A DNA stretch of 64,000 nucleotides, taken from positions 28,762,077 to 28,826,076 of the forward strand of contig NC_068973.1 of assembly GCF_016808095.1 (NCBI RefSeq). The letters run 5' to 3'. The stretch is from Vigna angularis. Taxonomy: Eukaryota > Streptophyta > Magnoliopsida > Fabales > Fabaceae. Below are positions 11,499 through 22,999 of the stretch, piece by piece. The notes beneath the pieces are model-generated. The model was not told where the DNA came from and did not search any database. It saw only the letters and a list, made by a program, of their open reading frames with translations. Each line of letters begins with the position of its first letter. The stretch's first letter is position 1. A program made the position numbers and the translations under genes.

Positions 11499-12401
11499 AT
11501 GTTCCCACATACCCTTATTACTGCCGCTGCCCTTCAACACATGTTGCAACATCATCATCACTTTCCAACCCCAATGGAACAACGTTCGAGGTGGAAACCC
11601 AACATTGAGGTCGCGCCCAATTGCCCTCGTTGCGCTTCCACCAACACCAAATTTTGTTACTACAATAACTACAGCTTGTCGCAGCCCCGCTATTTCTGCA
11701 AAGCCTGCAGACGCTACTGGACCAAAGGCGGCTCTCTCCGCAACGTCCCCGTCGGCGGCGGCTGCCGAAAGAACCGCCGCGGCAAGTCCTCCTCGCGCCA
11801 CAACCAAACCCAACGCTCTTTCATCTCCGCTTCTTCTTATGACACCGAGTCTTCACCCGAAGATGCCCATCGAAACAACAACGGCTCTCGTGAAATAGAC
11901 ATGGCCCTTGTGTTCGCCAAATTCTTGAACCCAAAACAAAACGTTGGAGAGGATAACAATGCCTCCTCTTCTTCCAACAATTACTTCACACCGCCCGGCG
12001 TTCAAACGGAGAATGATATCGCTGGTGTTCAGTCGCCGAACAAGGGTTTGTCGTCGGATCCTGTCATTGTTGACTCCGATGCAGTAGTGGCAATTGAGAA
12101 TTTCGGTAGGGAGGAATTGAGTTTGGGTGAGATTGACGAGTTGGAGAAGCTTCTGGGTGTGAGTGGTGATGAAGATGGTCTCTGGTGTGATGCTACCTTG
12201 TCCTCTTCCGTTACTTGGGAAGCACCCGTGAAGGAAATGCAGTTGCAGGAATTGGAATACTCGATGCCGTTGAATGAAAACGATGCCCAATTATTACCCA
12301 TCACTTCTGCGTCTACCCTGCATTCAATGAGTGACACTTGCTGGAGCACTTGGAGCTCCTTTGATCTTTCAGCCATGGAAATGTTCTCATCAACTCCTTG
12401 A
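11499..12401 (+). CDS. Dof zinc-finger transcription factor
   Basis: A plant-specific DNA-binding protein of 300 aa, expected to act in the nucleus on AAAG-core promoter sites. The Dof domain spans about residues 37-95. Its zinc ligands C42, C45, C67 and C70 have the exact CX2CX21CX2C spacing, in [19 protein letters not shown]...[30 protein letters not shown] basic stretch [11 protein letters not shown] follows. The rest is acidic and Ser/Asn-rich, with Trp-containing segments near the C-terminus ([21 protein letters not shown]) typical of Dof activation regions. It is a single exon. An in-frame TAA lies directly before the ATG, so no longer start is possible without splicing. M26 (MEQRSRW) is an alternative start. 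The short His-rich N-terminus before the domain resembles several Dof subgroups; I do not assign an orthologue. Confidence 0.95.
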   Translation: MFPHTLITAAALQHMLQHHHHFPTPMEQRSRWKPNIEVAPNCPRCASTNTKFCYYNNYSLSQPRYFCKACRRYWTKGGSLRNVPVGGGCRKNRRGKSSSRHNQTQRSFISASSYDTESSPEDAHRNNNGSREIDMALVFAKFLNPKQNVGEDNNASSSSNNYFTPPGVQTENDIAGVQSPNKGLSSDPVIVDSDAVVAIENFGREELSLGEIDELEKLLGVSGDEDGLWCDATLSSSVTWEAPVKEMQLQELEYSMPLNENDAQLLPITSASTLHSMSDTCWSTWSSFDLSAMEMFSSTP

Positions 12402-13513
12402 TCAATTCGATCTGATGATTTTACATAAACTTCATAAGATCTGATCTTCTTCTTATTATTTGAAAAGAAGAGAAGAAGCAGACACAGTTAATTAATTACG
12501 CTGCGTACCTCACATGTGTTCCTATATTGATAAAGGTAATTATAAAAAGGTAGAATCTTATAGAAATTGTTTGTGTTTAGTGGATGTAGAATAAAGTTGT
12601 ATTTCGGGTCGTAGAAATGATGTTGAGAAAGCTACATATACCCTCGGATCTGTACCTTTAGGAATATATACATACTAATGATATAGATACTATAAAGTTG
12701 AATTTCCTATCCAATCTCTTGACTCTCCATATCGTACGTTAATTCTTGTAGCCGTTGATTTCAGTCAAAATTTTAGTTACAGCTCAACCCTATGAAATAA
12801 GATAGAATTACAACTTTGGTCTCGAAATGAGTGACAAATCTAATATGTATTCAACACCACAATATATTAATTCTTACAAATATAAAAAGTATGTTTATCA
12901 TATTTAAGAATTGTGAATTATTGATGTTAATTAATGAGTAAAAGGTATGTTTTAATTGTTTTTAGACGAACGACAACAATTTTAGTCGTTTCTAGATGGA
13001 TGGAACCTGATTTAGTCGATTTTTCGATGACAAAGGTTTATGCATGTTATGACGAGAAAGATCCCTATAATAGTCGTGTAGGAGTGTTTCGTATATGGAC
13101 ATTTTCCCAATGATGAGGAAGAACTCTAATACTGGAGTAGGAGACACACACACAAACATAACGGTCACAAACATCCTTATTTCTTTCAGAACCCTTCATC
13201 TTCCTTTCAAGCGATTGTTTTCAGTCTTGGTGTCCCTTTTGTCAATCAGACTTTGTAATTATCTCCTCTTCCATCCACCAACAAATGGATATGGGGTTCA
13301 TTAATGTCTCACTTTTTCTTCTATGCAATTGTTGGTTCTGAATAATATCTCACGAGTTAATATGACTTTGGTTATTTCTACAACTTCGCATACTTACGCT
13401 AAGTTTTTATACAACAGTATTTGACTTAATAAAAAAAATGATAAGTGTGGGTTCCGAGGCATGATATATATAATATAGAGAGAAAGAGGGGAGGGTGAAG
13501 TGAGCTTCTTCCT
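12402..13513. other. Dof 3' flank and intergenic sequence
   Basis: A canonical AATAAA lies at 12590-12595, 189 bp after the Dof stop, and is a plausible poly(A) signal. Beyond it the DNA is AT-rich without a recognisable gene; the short frames at 12992-13174 and 13095-13304 show no domain. Confidence 0.5.
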
Positions 13514-13801
13514 TGTTGAATTAGGGATGTTTCTTTAATTTCATTTGAACTTTTATTTTTGTATTGTGATGCCGCATATGTCGCAGCTTTCATTTTTATT
13601 CGTTAGTTTATTTTTTTATTTTTTGGTTTAGATATAAGATAGAGATCGGTCAGAAATAATATATTTGGCAGTTGACATATTGTATTTCAATTTTCATTCT
13701 TTGTATATGGTCCAAGCCCTATGTGTACCACTGTTTAAAGGTTGTCTCAGTTCAATATAAAAACACAATGAATTAGTGTGTGTGTTGTGTTTAGTTTTAC
13801 A
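13514..13801 (+). repeat. 5' LTR of the decayed copia derivative
   Basis: Shares with 15510-15805 the landmarks ATTTTCATTTGAAC-like, TTAGATATAAGATAGAGATC, TTCAGTTTTCATTCTTT-like, GGTCCAAACCCTATGT-like and GTGTGTGTTGTGTTTAG. Confidence 0.8.
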
Positions 13802-13899
13802 AAATGATACTAGAGCTTTAATGCTCTGACTGTCGAGTGAGAAAAAGAAAGAGAGTGAAATAGTGTGAGTGAAACACTGAGTAAGATATCAAATCTTGT

Positions 13900-14482
13900 G
13901 AATGATATGTCTCTACCACAATTGACGAAGAAGGCAAATGATGATAGAGTTTGCAGTTGAGGACTCTCTTTGGATCTCACATATCAGATGTAGTAGAGAA
14001 CGAGTATAAAAAATCAACAAAAGAGGAAGAGCATATATGATTGCCTAGATTTCCCAAAGAATGGGTACCAAGAACCAACAACGAAGAAAGAAGAATTATG
14101 AGTCACTTAATCAAGTACTTCAAGCACGTCAAAACGAGAAGGAAGATACTCCAAACACTCAGGGTTGAGGTCTTGAAGAACGTAACAGATGTGATTTGGA
14201 GGATGACAGCGAAGAGCAAACTTGTTAGCATAATTGGTGTGTCGAGGACAAGGAAAAGATCGAAGAGATCACTTAGGAGTGGAGTGTTTTAAGTGTGGCA
14301 AGCATGACCACTACGCAAATGAGCGTAGATCGACAAAGTGTTATAATTGTGGTAAGACCGACCGTATTACAAAGTTTTGTTGGGCTGAGAAGAAAAAAGA
14401 GAAGAATCTCCTTGTAAAGGAAGATGACAAAGAAATAGTTTTGTTGATGTTAAGGAGCTCGGAGGCTGACTTGTCGAGTTAG
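13900..14482 (+). pseudogene. Copia gag remnant with two damaged zinc knuckles
   Basis: Broken frames read MSLPQLTKKANDD and LFGSHISDVVENEY, as in copia gag proteins. About 14285-14380 encodes CFKCGKHDHYANERRSTKCYNCGKTDRITKFC. Two CCHC knuckles are normal for this group. In the first the last Cys is Arg, and in the second the His is Arg, so neither could bind zinc normally. The tail KKKEKNLLVKEDD is also typical. Confidence 0.8.
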
Positions 14483-14610
14483 AGATTGGAAACTAAGTTG
14501 CGTCTTAATTGTTTGATAACGAGAAGACTGAAAACTGGGCATAAAGAAAACTTGTCAAGCTTTATCGAGTAACAAAGAGAGATAAGCTACACAGACGAGT
14601 AGCGAGGAGA

Positions 14611-15152
14611 GTAGGGATGACAATAGATTGGGTCAGACACAGATAATACTTATTCGCTATCCGACCCACAATAAAAACATTTACCCGCAACCCACCCACT
14701 ACCCATGCATATACCTGTTTAAAAAATACTTGCGGGTATTTTAAAACACGCAAGTACCTGTGAATACCTGCAAATATTTAAAAATATTTTCTAAATTTTT
14801 AAAATAAAATTTAATAAAATTATAAAAGAATATATAAAATATAATATAAATTAAATTAAATATAAATTAAATTAAATATAAATTAAAATTTAAGTTTAAT
14901 TAAATTTAACCTTGATAAAATATAAATTAATTTAATTTTAATTAAATTTAACTTAACAAAATATAAATTAATTTTTTTTCGCGGGTAGCGTATACTCATG
15001 GGTACGATTAGTATAATATCTGTACCCAACTCGTTTATAACTGAATATTAAAATATCCGCTACCCACGAATAATAAATATTTGCGGGTACCAACTAGTCA
15101 TCGTGTATTTTATCTACAGATATATGCAGGTACAAGTATTTTTGTCATCCCA
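14611..15152. mobile_element. Probable non-autonomous hAT-like element
   Basis: The left end TAGGGATGACAA and right end TTTGTCATCCCA are inverted copies. Subterminal GGGTAGCG, ACCCGC and GCGGGTA motifs recur on both strands, around an AT-rich core of repeated ATATAAATTAAATTAA. Flanks CGAGGAGA and AGAAGAGA could be a diverged 8-bp target duplication (6 of 8 match). It lacks coding capacity and is nested in the copia derivative. Confidence 0.6.
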
Positions 15153-15509
15153 AGAAGAGAGATCGACAGTATGCACGGAAACAAAATGTGAGGATAATCA
15201 CGAAGAAAATTATAAAAAAGTTTACATTGCAGTTGACCGTAATGACAACAAGGTTATTGGGAAGATGATAAGAGCAAAAAAACAAATCAATAAAATGCTA
15301 AAAACAAGTTAGTCAAGATCAAGAAAAGGTCATGATAAAAATAAATCGACAAAAGTAATTGAGAAATTGATCAAAATAACGAAGAAGTCGAGCATGAAGA
15401 AAACGAAGAACCTTTATAGACATAGAAGCAAGTCTAATATGAGATAATGTATATGAAAAATTGGGGTGCAACGATAAAGGAAGAAGAATTTAAATTTATG
15501 AAAAAAATT

Positions 15510-15805
15510 TGTTGAATAAACTTAAGTTATGGATGTTTGTGTAATTTTCATTTGAACCTTTATTTTCGTATTGTACTGTCACATAAATCATGACTTCATT
15601 TTTATTTGTTATTTTGTTTTTCCATTTATTTCGTTTAGATATAAGATAGAGATCAGCCAAAGAGATAATATATATACTCAGCAGTATTTCAGTTTTCATT
15701 CTTTATACTAGGTCCAAACCCTATGTACATAGCTATTTATAAATGCGGACACAGTTCAATAAAAACACAGTGCACTATCTAGTGTGTGTTGCGTTTAGCT
15801 TTACA
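15510..15805 (+). repeat. 3' LTR of the decayed copia derivative
   Basis: Diverged partner of 13514-13801; starts TGTTGAATAAAC and ends GCTTTACA. Confidence 0.8.
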
Positions 15806-16480
15806 GTTCCACCCTACATCTACCAATTAAGTCTTGTTTGAACTTCTTTACCTTATTAATGTATTTTTTTTGAAGTTAAAGTGAAATTTAAGATTTGATA
15901 GTTTATTTTCTATATTTTAAAGTGAACATTTTTTTATTGTGGAACGTAGGAATGAATTGTTTGAAATTATTCTAACATAATTAGTTGCTAATCCCGACAT
16001 ATATATAATACTTGAAAAAAAAAAGAATTTTGTGGTCCAAGTTGTTATCTGAAAAGTCTAAGATGGTGGATTTTGTATCTTGTTATTCACATCTAAAAGA
16101 ACTTATTCAAACACGAGATACTTATGCATTCCTCAAGGAATATCAAATGTCTTAGATTTTGATTTGAGTGAGGCCTGAACGATTTCATTATTTTAGGTTA
16201 GGACAAATGTAGTCGTGGTACACGAGTAGCTTCTAGCTATCATTTTGGACGCGTATATAAATTGGAGGGTGATGATGGGATAGAATTAATGAATTAGTTA
16301 TAGTCCATATGCATGTAATAAAGTAAAAGACAATAGGGAAAAGAGTACCACCCATATTCCAACTTAGCTTGCTTCCTTCCATCGTTTTCTCTCTTCTATT
16401 GGCAAATTTACAGATGGAATCACCTTACACTTTAATATCAATTATGTGCTCGCTATATTTCTTGTTTTGCAGCTGTAGAC
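15806..16480. other. AT-rich intergenic sequence
   Basis: No gene or repeat recognised. Confidence 0.45.
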
Positions 16481-16589
16481 CACCTACTATTGTGAAAAAA
16501 ATCTCTACATTTGTTTACATTTGTTATTTCAAATTTAAATATGTTATTACAAGGTGGGGAGGCACTAAAAATGGAAATTGGTATACTAC

Positions 16590-17160
16590 AATGGATCATG
16601 ATATATTAACAACTTTTCCTAATAACTTTTTGATAATAAATTACATGTTATTATTTTATTGGTATGTTTAAATTTATTTTCAAAAGAATATTTGAAACAT
16701 TCATTGGATGTTGTAGAAAAGTTGTAAAAAAAATGTTAAAAAAATATTTTTCCACTACAATATTGTTAAGATGTTATGAATTAGTGCAAGACTAAAACAA
16801 AATTATAATAAAGAAAATATTTTTTTAACAACTTTTTTTGACAACTTTTTTACAATAGTTTATATGGTAGCTTGTGATTTGTCTGTTTCAAATATACAAA
16901 CCAATAAAATAGTGACACATAGTTTATTGTCAAAAAGTTGTTAAGAAAAATTATTAATATATCATAATCCTTTTCACAAATAGAGATGAAACTTTTAGAA
17001 CGAAAAGAAAGGGAAGTAAAAATTATTTTTGACAATTTTTTTATAATAGTCTATATGGTAGTTCGTGATTGGTGTGTTTCAAATATACAAACTAATAAAA
17101 CAGTGACATATCATAGTTAAGGATGAGACTTTTAGAACGAAAGAAAGGGAAGTAAAAATT
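16590..17160. repeat. MITE-like cluster of inverted and direct repeats
   Basis: 16594-16675 (ATGATATATTAACAACTTTT...TTATTTTATTGGTATG) is an inverted copy of about 16895-16970. The segment with TTTACAATAGTTTATATGGTAG...ACAAACCAATAAAA (16848-16920) is repeated directly at 17039-17105. GAAACTTTTAGAACGAAAAG with GGGAAGTAAAAATT (16985-17025) is repeated at 17125-17160. The mix of inverted and direct copies suggests a rearranged MITE or nested MITEs; no target duplication is assigned. Confidence 0.6.
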
Positions 17161-18349
17161 AAAATTGCTCTCCCTTTTGTGTTCTTAATGATTCCAGTTG
17201 AAACTAATCAGAGAAAGGAAGAGGGGTGAAAATCAATTGTAGATTCTAATGTCCTTCTTCAGAATTTCTAAAAAGGTTGAAAGAAAATTGATTTAAATGC
17301 ACAGTGCTTTTGTGTGAGGTAAAGGACAAGAAAGTAGGAAGAATGATTCATTGAGATGGAAAAATATTTGTAAGTCGAAAGAGTTTGGGAGAGTAGGAAT
17401 AAAAAACATGCTATTTTAACGACATACTACTAGGAAAATGATGTATACAGGGACTTGTTGCTATCAAGTGTCGTCTAGTTCAATATAGTTTTCGAACACA
17501 CTGCTTTAGGTTTTCACCACGAGAAGTTTATTCAATTAATGACAATACAAATATTAATGTTTCTTCCTTTTTCTGATTATGTTTTTCTTTAGAATCATTG
17601 TCTAATATTTATATTCTGTATATTTTTTTTCTTTCTTACTTGATGGTATATATGTAATCCTTGTACGTATTATTTCTTTACTTATAAAAGAATATACAAT
17701 ATTTTAACTACAGATGGAATTTAGCATATACAAGCGTATGACATTAAATTATAAATTTATATGAATTTATGTATTTTAACTCTTTTCATTTGTTAAGTTT
17801 TTAATTACCGTATACGGCCAGTTGGATATTAAAATATTCATGCTTGAACAAATTTCTACAATTTTAAAAAAACACGACACATCCATTTATGTGGAGGGTG
17901 TTCTAGAATTCTCAAACAAATCTTTGAATTTCATTTATCTGAAGTGAGAGATGGTTCGTGGGAGTAAAAATGAATAATTATAGGTGTTGATTAGAAAATC
18001 AAACACACAAATATAATAATTTATTTTTTTCTTAAAATTTTAACATTTGTTTTCCTAATCCAGGCGAATTGCACTTTATTTAATAAGAACACGAGTTTAG
18101 AATTACTGCTGTCGTTTTAATTGTATCTTTAAAATAATTGATTTTAATATATTAAAAATACTTTTAATATATTTTAAAATATGGAAATTAATGTTTATCA
18201 ATATATTTTAAAGATACAATAAATACACAATACCAAAAATAAATAAAAAATACAAATTTTAAAAATAAATATTGTTGATTCATAAATAGGAGGAGATTTG
18301 AAGTGTTTAAAGCATGTGATGGACTTCACCGACCCAATCATGTGTGCCA
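17161..18349. other. AT-rich intergenic sequence
   Basis: Nothing recognised. It lies downstream of the minus-strand NTF2-like gene, so its 3'UTR may extend into it. Confidence 0.45.
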
Positions 18350-20367
18350 TCAATCATCTCGAAAGGCAGGATAGTTAAGCAACGCTGTCACGCACCAAAT
18401 TGAAATCGTGTTTTGTTAGAATAATACCATATACCATACCAACTTCTTACGGTATTAAATATAAAGTATTTATTGCCAATATAAATTGGAAATAAAGGAT
18501 GATGCCTAAAATTTATTCAGTAATATTTTTAATAATAATAAATGCGATAAATAGAAAATAGAAGAAATAATTAAGAAAGGCATGGATATATGTACCTGAA
18601 GCCATGGGTGGATAGCTGTCCAAAAAAGTACTAATTGCCTTTAAGGCATTCTGCAGATATTAGAACTCCAAGTTAATTGATTCAACTTTTTCATCACACA
18701 GATAATTTTTTCATTCTTAAAAATTATTAGAAAATTAAAATCAAAATCATCATTGTATTAAAATAGACCGACATACAAAATATAAATAATGCTCGTATTG
18801 TCACATCATAATTTTTTTTTATAAACTCTAACAAATGAAAGTAAGTACAGAAAAGGGGGGAAAATGAGAAGCTCTAATGAAAATCATAAAAATTTGATTG
18901 AATTATGCTATTACTCATTGAATATCATGACTTTCTTCTAAAAATAATAATTTAAGTTTAAAAATTCTTTAACTATATGTTGAAAACATATTAACTAAAG
19001 TAATTGAAATAAATATAAATATAATATAAAAGCAATACTTGTGTTAAAAGAAATGAAATATTGAATGAGGAAGATACCAGTACTAGTTCACCCGGTTTTA
19101 TTGGAAGTTCCTCCAAGCCTGTTATCTTGCTGCAAATAGCTACACTCAATTATACATGCCTTTTATAAGAAAAATGAAATACAGAGAACAAATATCAGGA
19201 TTTACCTAATAACCAATCTTCCTTCAACTTCTTTAAACCAAAAGAATCTGCATCCTTTTGAGAAGGGTAGCTTCTTTTTCTCCTTTCCCCACTCTGTAAA
19301 AAATTTAATCTCAAAGTTTTACAATGTACATTACCAATTTCAAAATGGTAATTCATTTGTAGGAAAACTGTGTCTGGATTTAGCCCACCCGCTGTTTATG
19401 ACGAACATGTTGGGCCACACAAACCCAAAGTATTTTTGGATATTGTTAGAGATGTTGATTGAAAGTTAAAGAAGTAAGTCCATTATTAATAAATACACCC
19501 CATACTAATAATTAAAAGATTAAAATGTGTTCTCTCACCACATTACATCACCACCGATAATTTCATATGTATTCTGTAAAACTTATTTCAGAAAACTAAT
19601 TTCCAAGAATATCACATACAACTTGTTCTAAAAATCCTAAGATAAAAATTTCAGAAAACTTATTTTAAAACAGATTTGACGAACAATATTTTAAAAATTA
19701 TGGGGATGTAGCTAAAAATTGTAGGAGTGAAAGAAGAAAAAGAAGGAAAAGAAGTGAGATACCCAAGTGCCAAAAGACCGTAGCCATGAGTTTGGCCTCT
19801 TTGGTATCTTTGACATGGACATCTTCCACATTGATATCTCGCACAGCAATTTTTATATTTGGACCCATCGCTTCCATAACGTTCTCCAAGAACTTCATCA
19901 CATTCTCCTAAATCAAAAGCAATGCAGGAAGTAATTCACCAAATACTTGACACCATGAAATGCACATTATCGGAAGAGAAAATGTTGAAACTAACCTGGC
20001 CTTTGTAGGGACTGTAGAAGAGGTAGTCCTGGTACTCACAATCATCCGAAATCAATTCCTGCATTTCCTCCATGTTTTTATCATTGAAGGCACGGTGGAA
20101 ATCTTTGACAGCGCTCTCTATAACTGAACGTGGCACCAACTCACCACTTTCCCCTACCCCGACTTTCCATTTTTCACTTGGCTGTTTCCGTAGCCCTATT
20201 TTGGGCCTCTTTTCTCCCACCAATGTCAATGGAAACAACGCAGCCTTCAAACAATTACTCTTCTTCTTGTTGTTTATTTGAGCAATGTATAGTCGTCCGT
20301 CACTCATCTTAATTTTTGAGCTTATGCAAGTTCCTAATGTGGCAGACATTTGGGGTAGTGATGCCAT
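18350..20367 (-). CDS. NTF2-like/SnoaL-like domain protein, probably plastid-targeted (six exons)
   Basis: Exons in transcript order: 20367-19996, 19907-19763, 19293-19206, 19129-19078, 18650-18596 and 18384-18350. All introns are GT-AG and phases match throughout, giving 248 aa. The first ~55 residues, Ser/Thr- and Lys-rich with few acids, look like a plastid transit peptide. The fold region follows: SAVKDFHRAFNDKNMEEMQELISDDCEYQDYLFYSPYKGQ, ENVMKFLENVMEAMG, MATVFWHLEW, LPFSKGCRFFWF, RLVISKITGLEELPIKPGELVL and NALKAISTFLDSYPPMAS. This is the helix-then-cone-sheet pattern of NTF2-like small domains (W-H-W core, PIKPG motif). No catalytic role can be stated. The last exon (LLNYPAFRDD then stop) is the least certain; a different 3' exon is possible. 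Confidence 0.78.
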
Positions 20368-21276
20368 GACCTAGCAAAACGAATTTCGAAATTCAAACAA
20401 CATATCGGTTATTTCATTATTCCAGTTACTTCCCAAGTGGTCTTTGAATCTAACCACTGTCCATATCTTTCCATTTAAGAAAGGAATGGATGCTTTTGTT
20501 TTTTCAAGTAATTACCCAAGTTCCACATCATACATATCCTTTTCGTTACATTATAGTAACTTTTATTATTTTTAATTCACATGTTATATCCATTTAACTT
20601 ATTATCAACTAAACTTAAATCAGAGTTGGTCAGAAAAGTTAATTGACATTTTGAGTTATATCATAGAAGAAGGTGTGATTTAATTGAGGCGATTGAGATT
20701 ATTAACGTAGTCATTTAGATGCATACTAAGTGTATTGTGATAGGTAGACATAGAAAGACATAAGTGACTAAATGGTTAGATTTATGTTAACATTTGTGAT
20801 TGGAAGATTATACATGTGAAAGGGCACAGAAATTATTGTTGTGGCAGATAATGCAACGACAAGCAAGGGTCCCTCAATCATAAATTATGATCTCACATCA
20901 CAAGAATGTTTGCTTTCCTATTTTCCATTCTTCATTTAATGTAGCTTTGCTTCTTCTCTACCTTCATTTTTCGGAAACTAAAGCCTTCACTCAATTAATT
21001 AGTTCAAATGCTACAGACAAAAAGTTTTTCTATGCATCACACACACATGCATGATGGGATATCTTAACCGTTGTATTATTCTCTTTCTTCCTCATTTGAA
21101 ATATCTGCCCTTCCACACGCACTCATTAATTATTACTATACATATCAACACTTTCTACATCTACATAATTAAAAATTGAATATACATTTTCTTTTTCAAT
21201 CATCATATCTTCCTTAAATTTGTTCTATAATATTGATATAGTATATTTTTTTTAAATAACACATGATTTTGTTTGC

Positions 21277-21278
<2 letters not shown>
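20368..21278. other. Upstream region of the NTF2-like gene
   Basis: The NTF2-like promoter should lie here, reading leftward. No specific element is convincing, and no other gene is seen. Confidence 0.45.

Positions 21279-21343
<65 letters not shown>
21279..21343. repeat. (AT)n microsatellite
   Basis: About 32 uninterrupted AT units. Confidence 0.96.
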
Positions 21344-21349
<6 letters not shown>

Positions 21350-21570
21350 GTATAGCTATTTTTATTTAACTTTAGGATGTAAATCTTTTTAGAGTCTATT
21401 GATAGAGGTGTTTGGGATGTAGTGGTCCATTTATGCCTACTTAATTATAAATAATTTATAGGAACCAAAAGCCCTTTTCACAATGGATTGTGGAAGAAGA
21501 TAAAAGGGTTTACTATATTGTTAGGGCTAGAAATATAATTTCATATACTTTAACTCTTAGTTTTACATGA
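21344..21570. other. AT-rich spacer
   Basis: No gene seen before the retroelement remnant. Confidence 0.4.
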
Positions 21571-22780
21571 TATTTGTGTGCAAGAATGCTCAAGAAATAT
21601 GAGAGATTTTAAGAGTAACTCATGAAGGTACAAATGATGTTAAGTATGCTCAAAAGAACTTGTTAATTCAAGAATACAATATGTTTTGAATGCAACAAGG
21701 TGAAAGTATTTATGATGTGTAGAAACTGTTTACACATCAATCATCTCACAGGGTTAAGTAAAACTTTTTATATTAATGAAATTAATATAAAAATTTTAAA
21801 ATCCATGAACAAGTCTTGGCAGCAAAAGGTCACTACAATAATGGAGTCACAAAATCTTGTGAATATGTCCATGATTGCGTTCTTTGGGAAATTGAGAAAG
21901 CATGAGTTAGAGTTAGGGAGACTCAATAACAAAGTTGAAGGAAGAAAGAAAAAACACATTGTCTTTAAAAATGAAATTTCCAAGAACAAAGATCAAGTAG
22001 AAGATGATGATTCTGATTGTGAGAATATGAATTTAATGATAAAAAAGTTCATAAACTTTATGAAGAACAAAAATAAAGGACATCACAAAAGAGAATTGAA
22101 GAAGGACATAAAGTTATTCAAGAAAAAAAAAGTGAGAGGAAAACAAGTCAAGCTCGTTATTAAGCTCTTTATCAAGTTCTAATTACTTGGATGAGGAACC
22201 TAATCTTTGTTTATTAGTAGAGAGTGAATCAAGTTGCAACAAGGTTAGTAATATTTTTAGTGAAACACATGATTATGATGAATTATTTTATGTCTTTCAA
22301 GAGTTGTATGCTGAATCTGAAAAATTAATTTCTTTACATAGTCATTTGAAATCAGAATATAAAGCTTTGCAAAAGAAATTTGAAAAATCTTTGGAAGAAT
22401 AAGAAAGTTTAAAAAGCAAAGTTTCAATTTTAAAGGATGGTAAAGATGTATCAGTGTGAATGTTGCAAGCAACATGAATTGAAAATTACTAATATTGAAA
22501 AATCAATTGCAAATGCTTCAAAAGTTAAAAATGTTTAAAAGCATATTTTTAAGAAAAATGATTTTCATAAAACAAGAAAGCTCCTAATAATAAGAATACA
22601 AAACTATGTCGGGTATGAGTAGAAAAAAAGTAAGTCTTATTTTACGAATGTTGATTATATAACATGATTTTATTATATGAAAAAAAAAGCACATTTCAAA
22701 TAAATGTAGAATAAAACATCTCAATGTTCCAAATGGAAGATATGTTTGGGTTCCAACAATTAAGTAACATGTCTCTAACC
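21571..22780 (+). pseudogene. Decayed Ty1/copia gag
   Basis: Broken frames read as copia gag of the type with a long acidic/lysine-rich C-terminus. They start with NAQEIWEILRVTHEGTNDVKYAQ (about 21585-21655), then FTHINHLTGLSKTF, INIKILKSMNKSWQQKVTTIMESQNL and FFGKLRKHELELGRLNNKVE. Next come DDDSDCENMNLMIKKFINFMKNKNKG and EEPNLCLLVESES (22187-22225), then a coiled-coil-like ELYAESEKLISLHSHLKSEYKALQKKFEKSLEE. A possible zinc knuckle and WVPT-like segment follow near 22600-22760 in ruined frames. No protease, integrase or reverse transcriptase follows, so the internal region is deleted. Confidence 0.8.
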
Positions 22781-22999
22781 TTAAAGGATCCAAATATGAT
22801 AATTGATGATCCTCATGAAACTAAATACAAAAATTCAATTTTGACCATTTTTGGGTGAGATTTTGAAATTTTAGACCATTGGTAATAACTAAATGCTTAA
22901 TAAATGGAAATTAGAAATTTAAAGATTTAATGATGTAATGTTCCCTTGTCTAAATAAACTATTGCTTTCTTTAATCTTTAGAATCACTTGGACATATAT

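Larger units (their letters stand above)
13514..15805 (+). mobile_element. Decayed, internally deleted Ty1/copia element
   Basis: Two related ends, 13514-13801 and 15510-15805, both start TGTTGAAT and end in TTTACA. Between them lie a mutated tRNA-Met primer site (ATGATACTAGAGC, from 13803) and gag remnants, but no protease, integrase or reverse transcriptase. At 2.3 kb it is a large-deletion derivative. The LTRs are strongly diverged, so it is old. No clean target duplication was found. A hAT-like insert sits inside at about 14611-15152. Confidence 0.8.

Noticed and set aside
11300..11898. Overlapping frames around the Dof gene (11300-11608, 11475-11813, 11605-11898) and 11853-12376 on the minus strand
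   Set aside because: Shadows of the Dof coding sequence and its leader; only the 11499-12401 frame carries a domain.
13509..15810. Target duplication for the decayed copia derivative
   Set aside because: TTCCT on the left and GTTCC on the right do not match in register.
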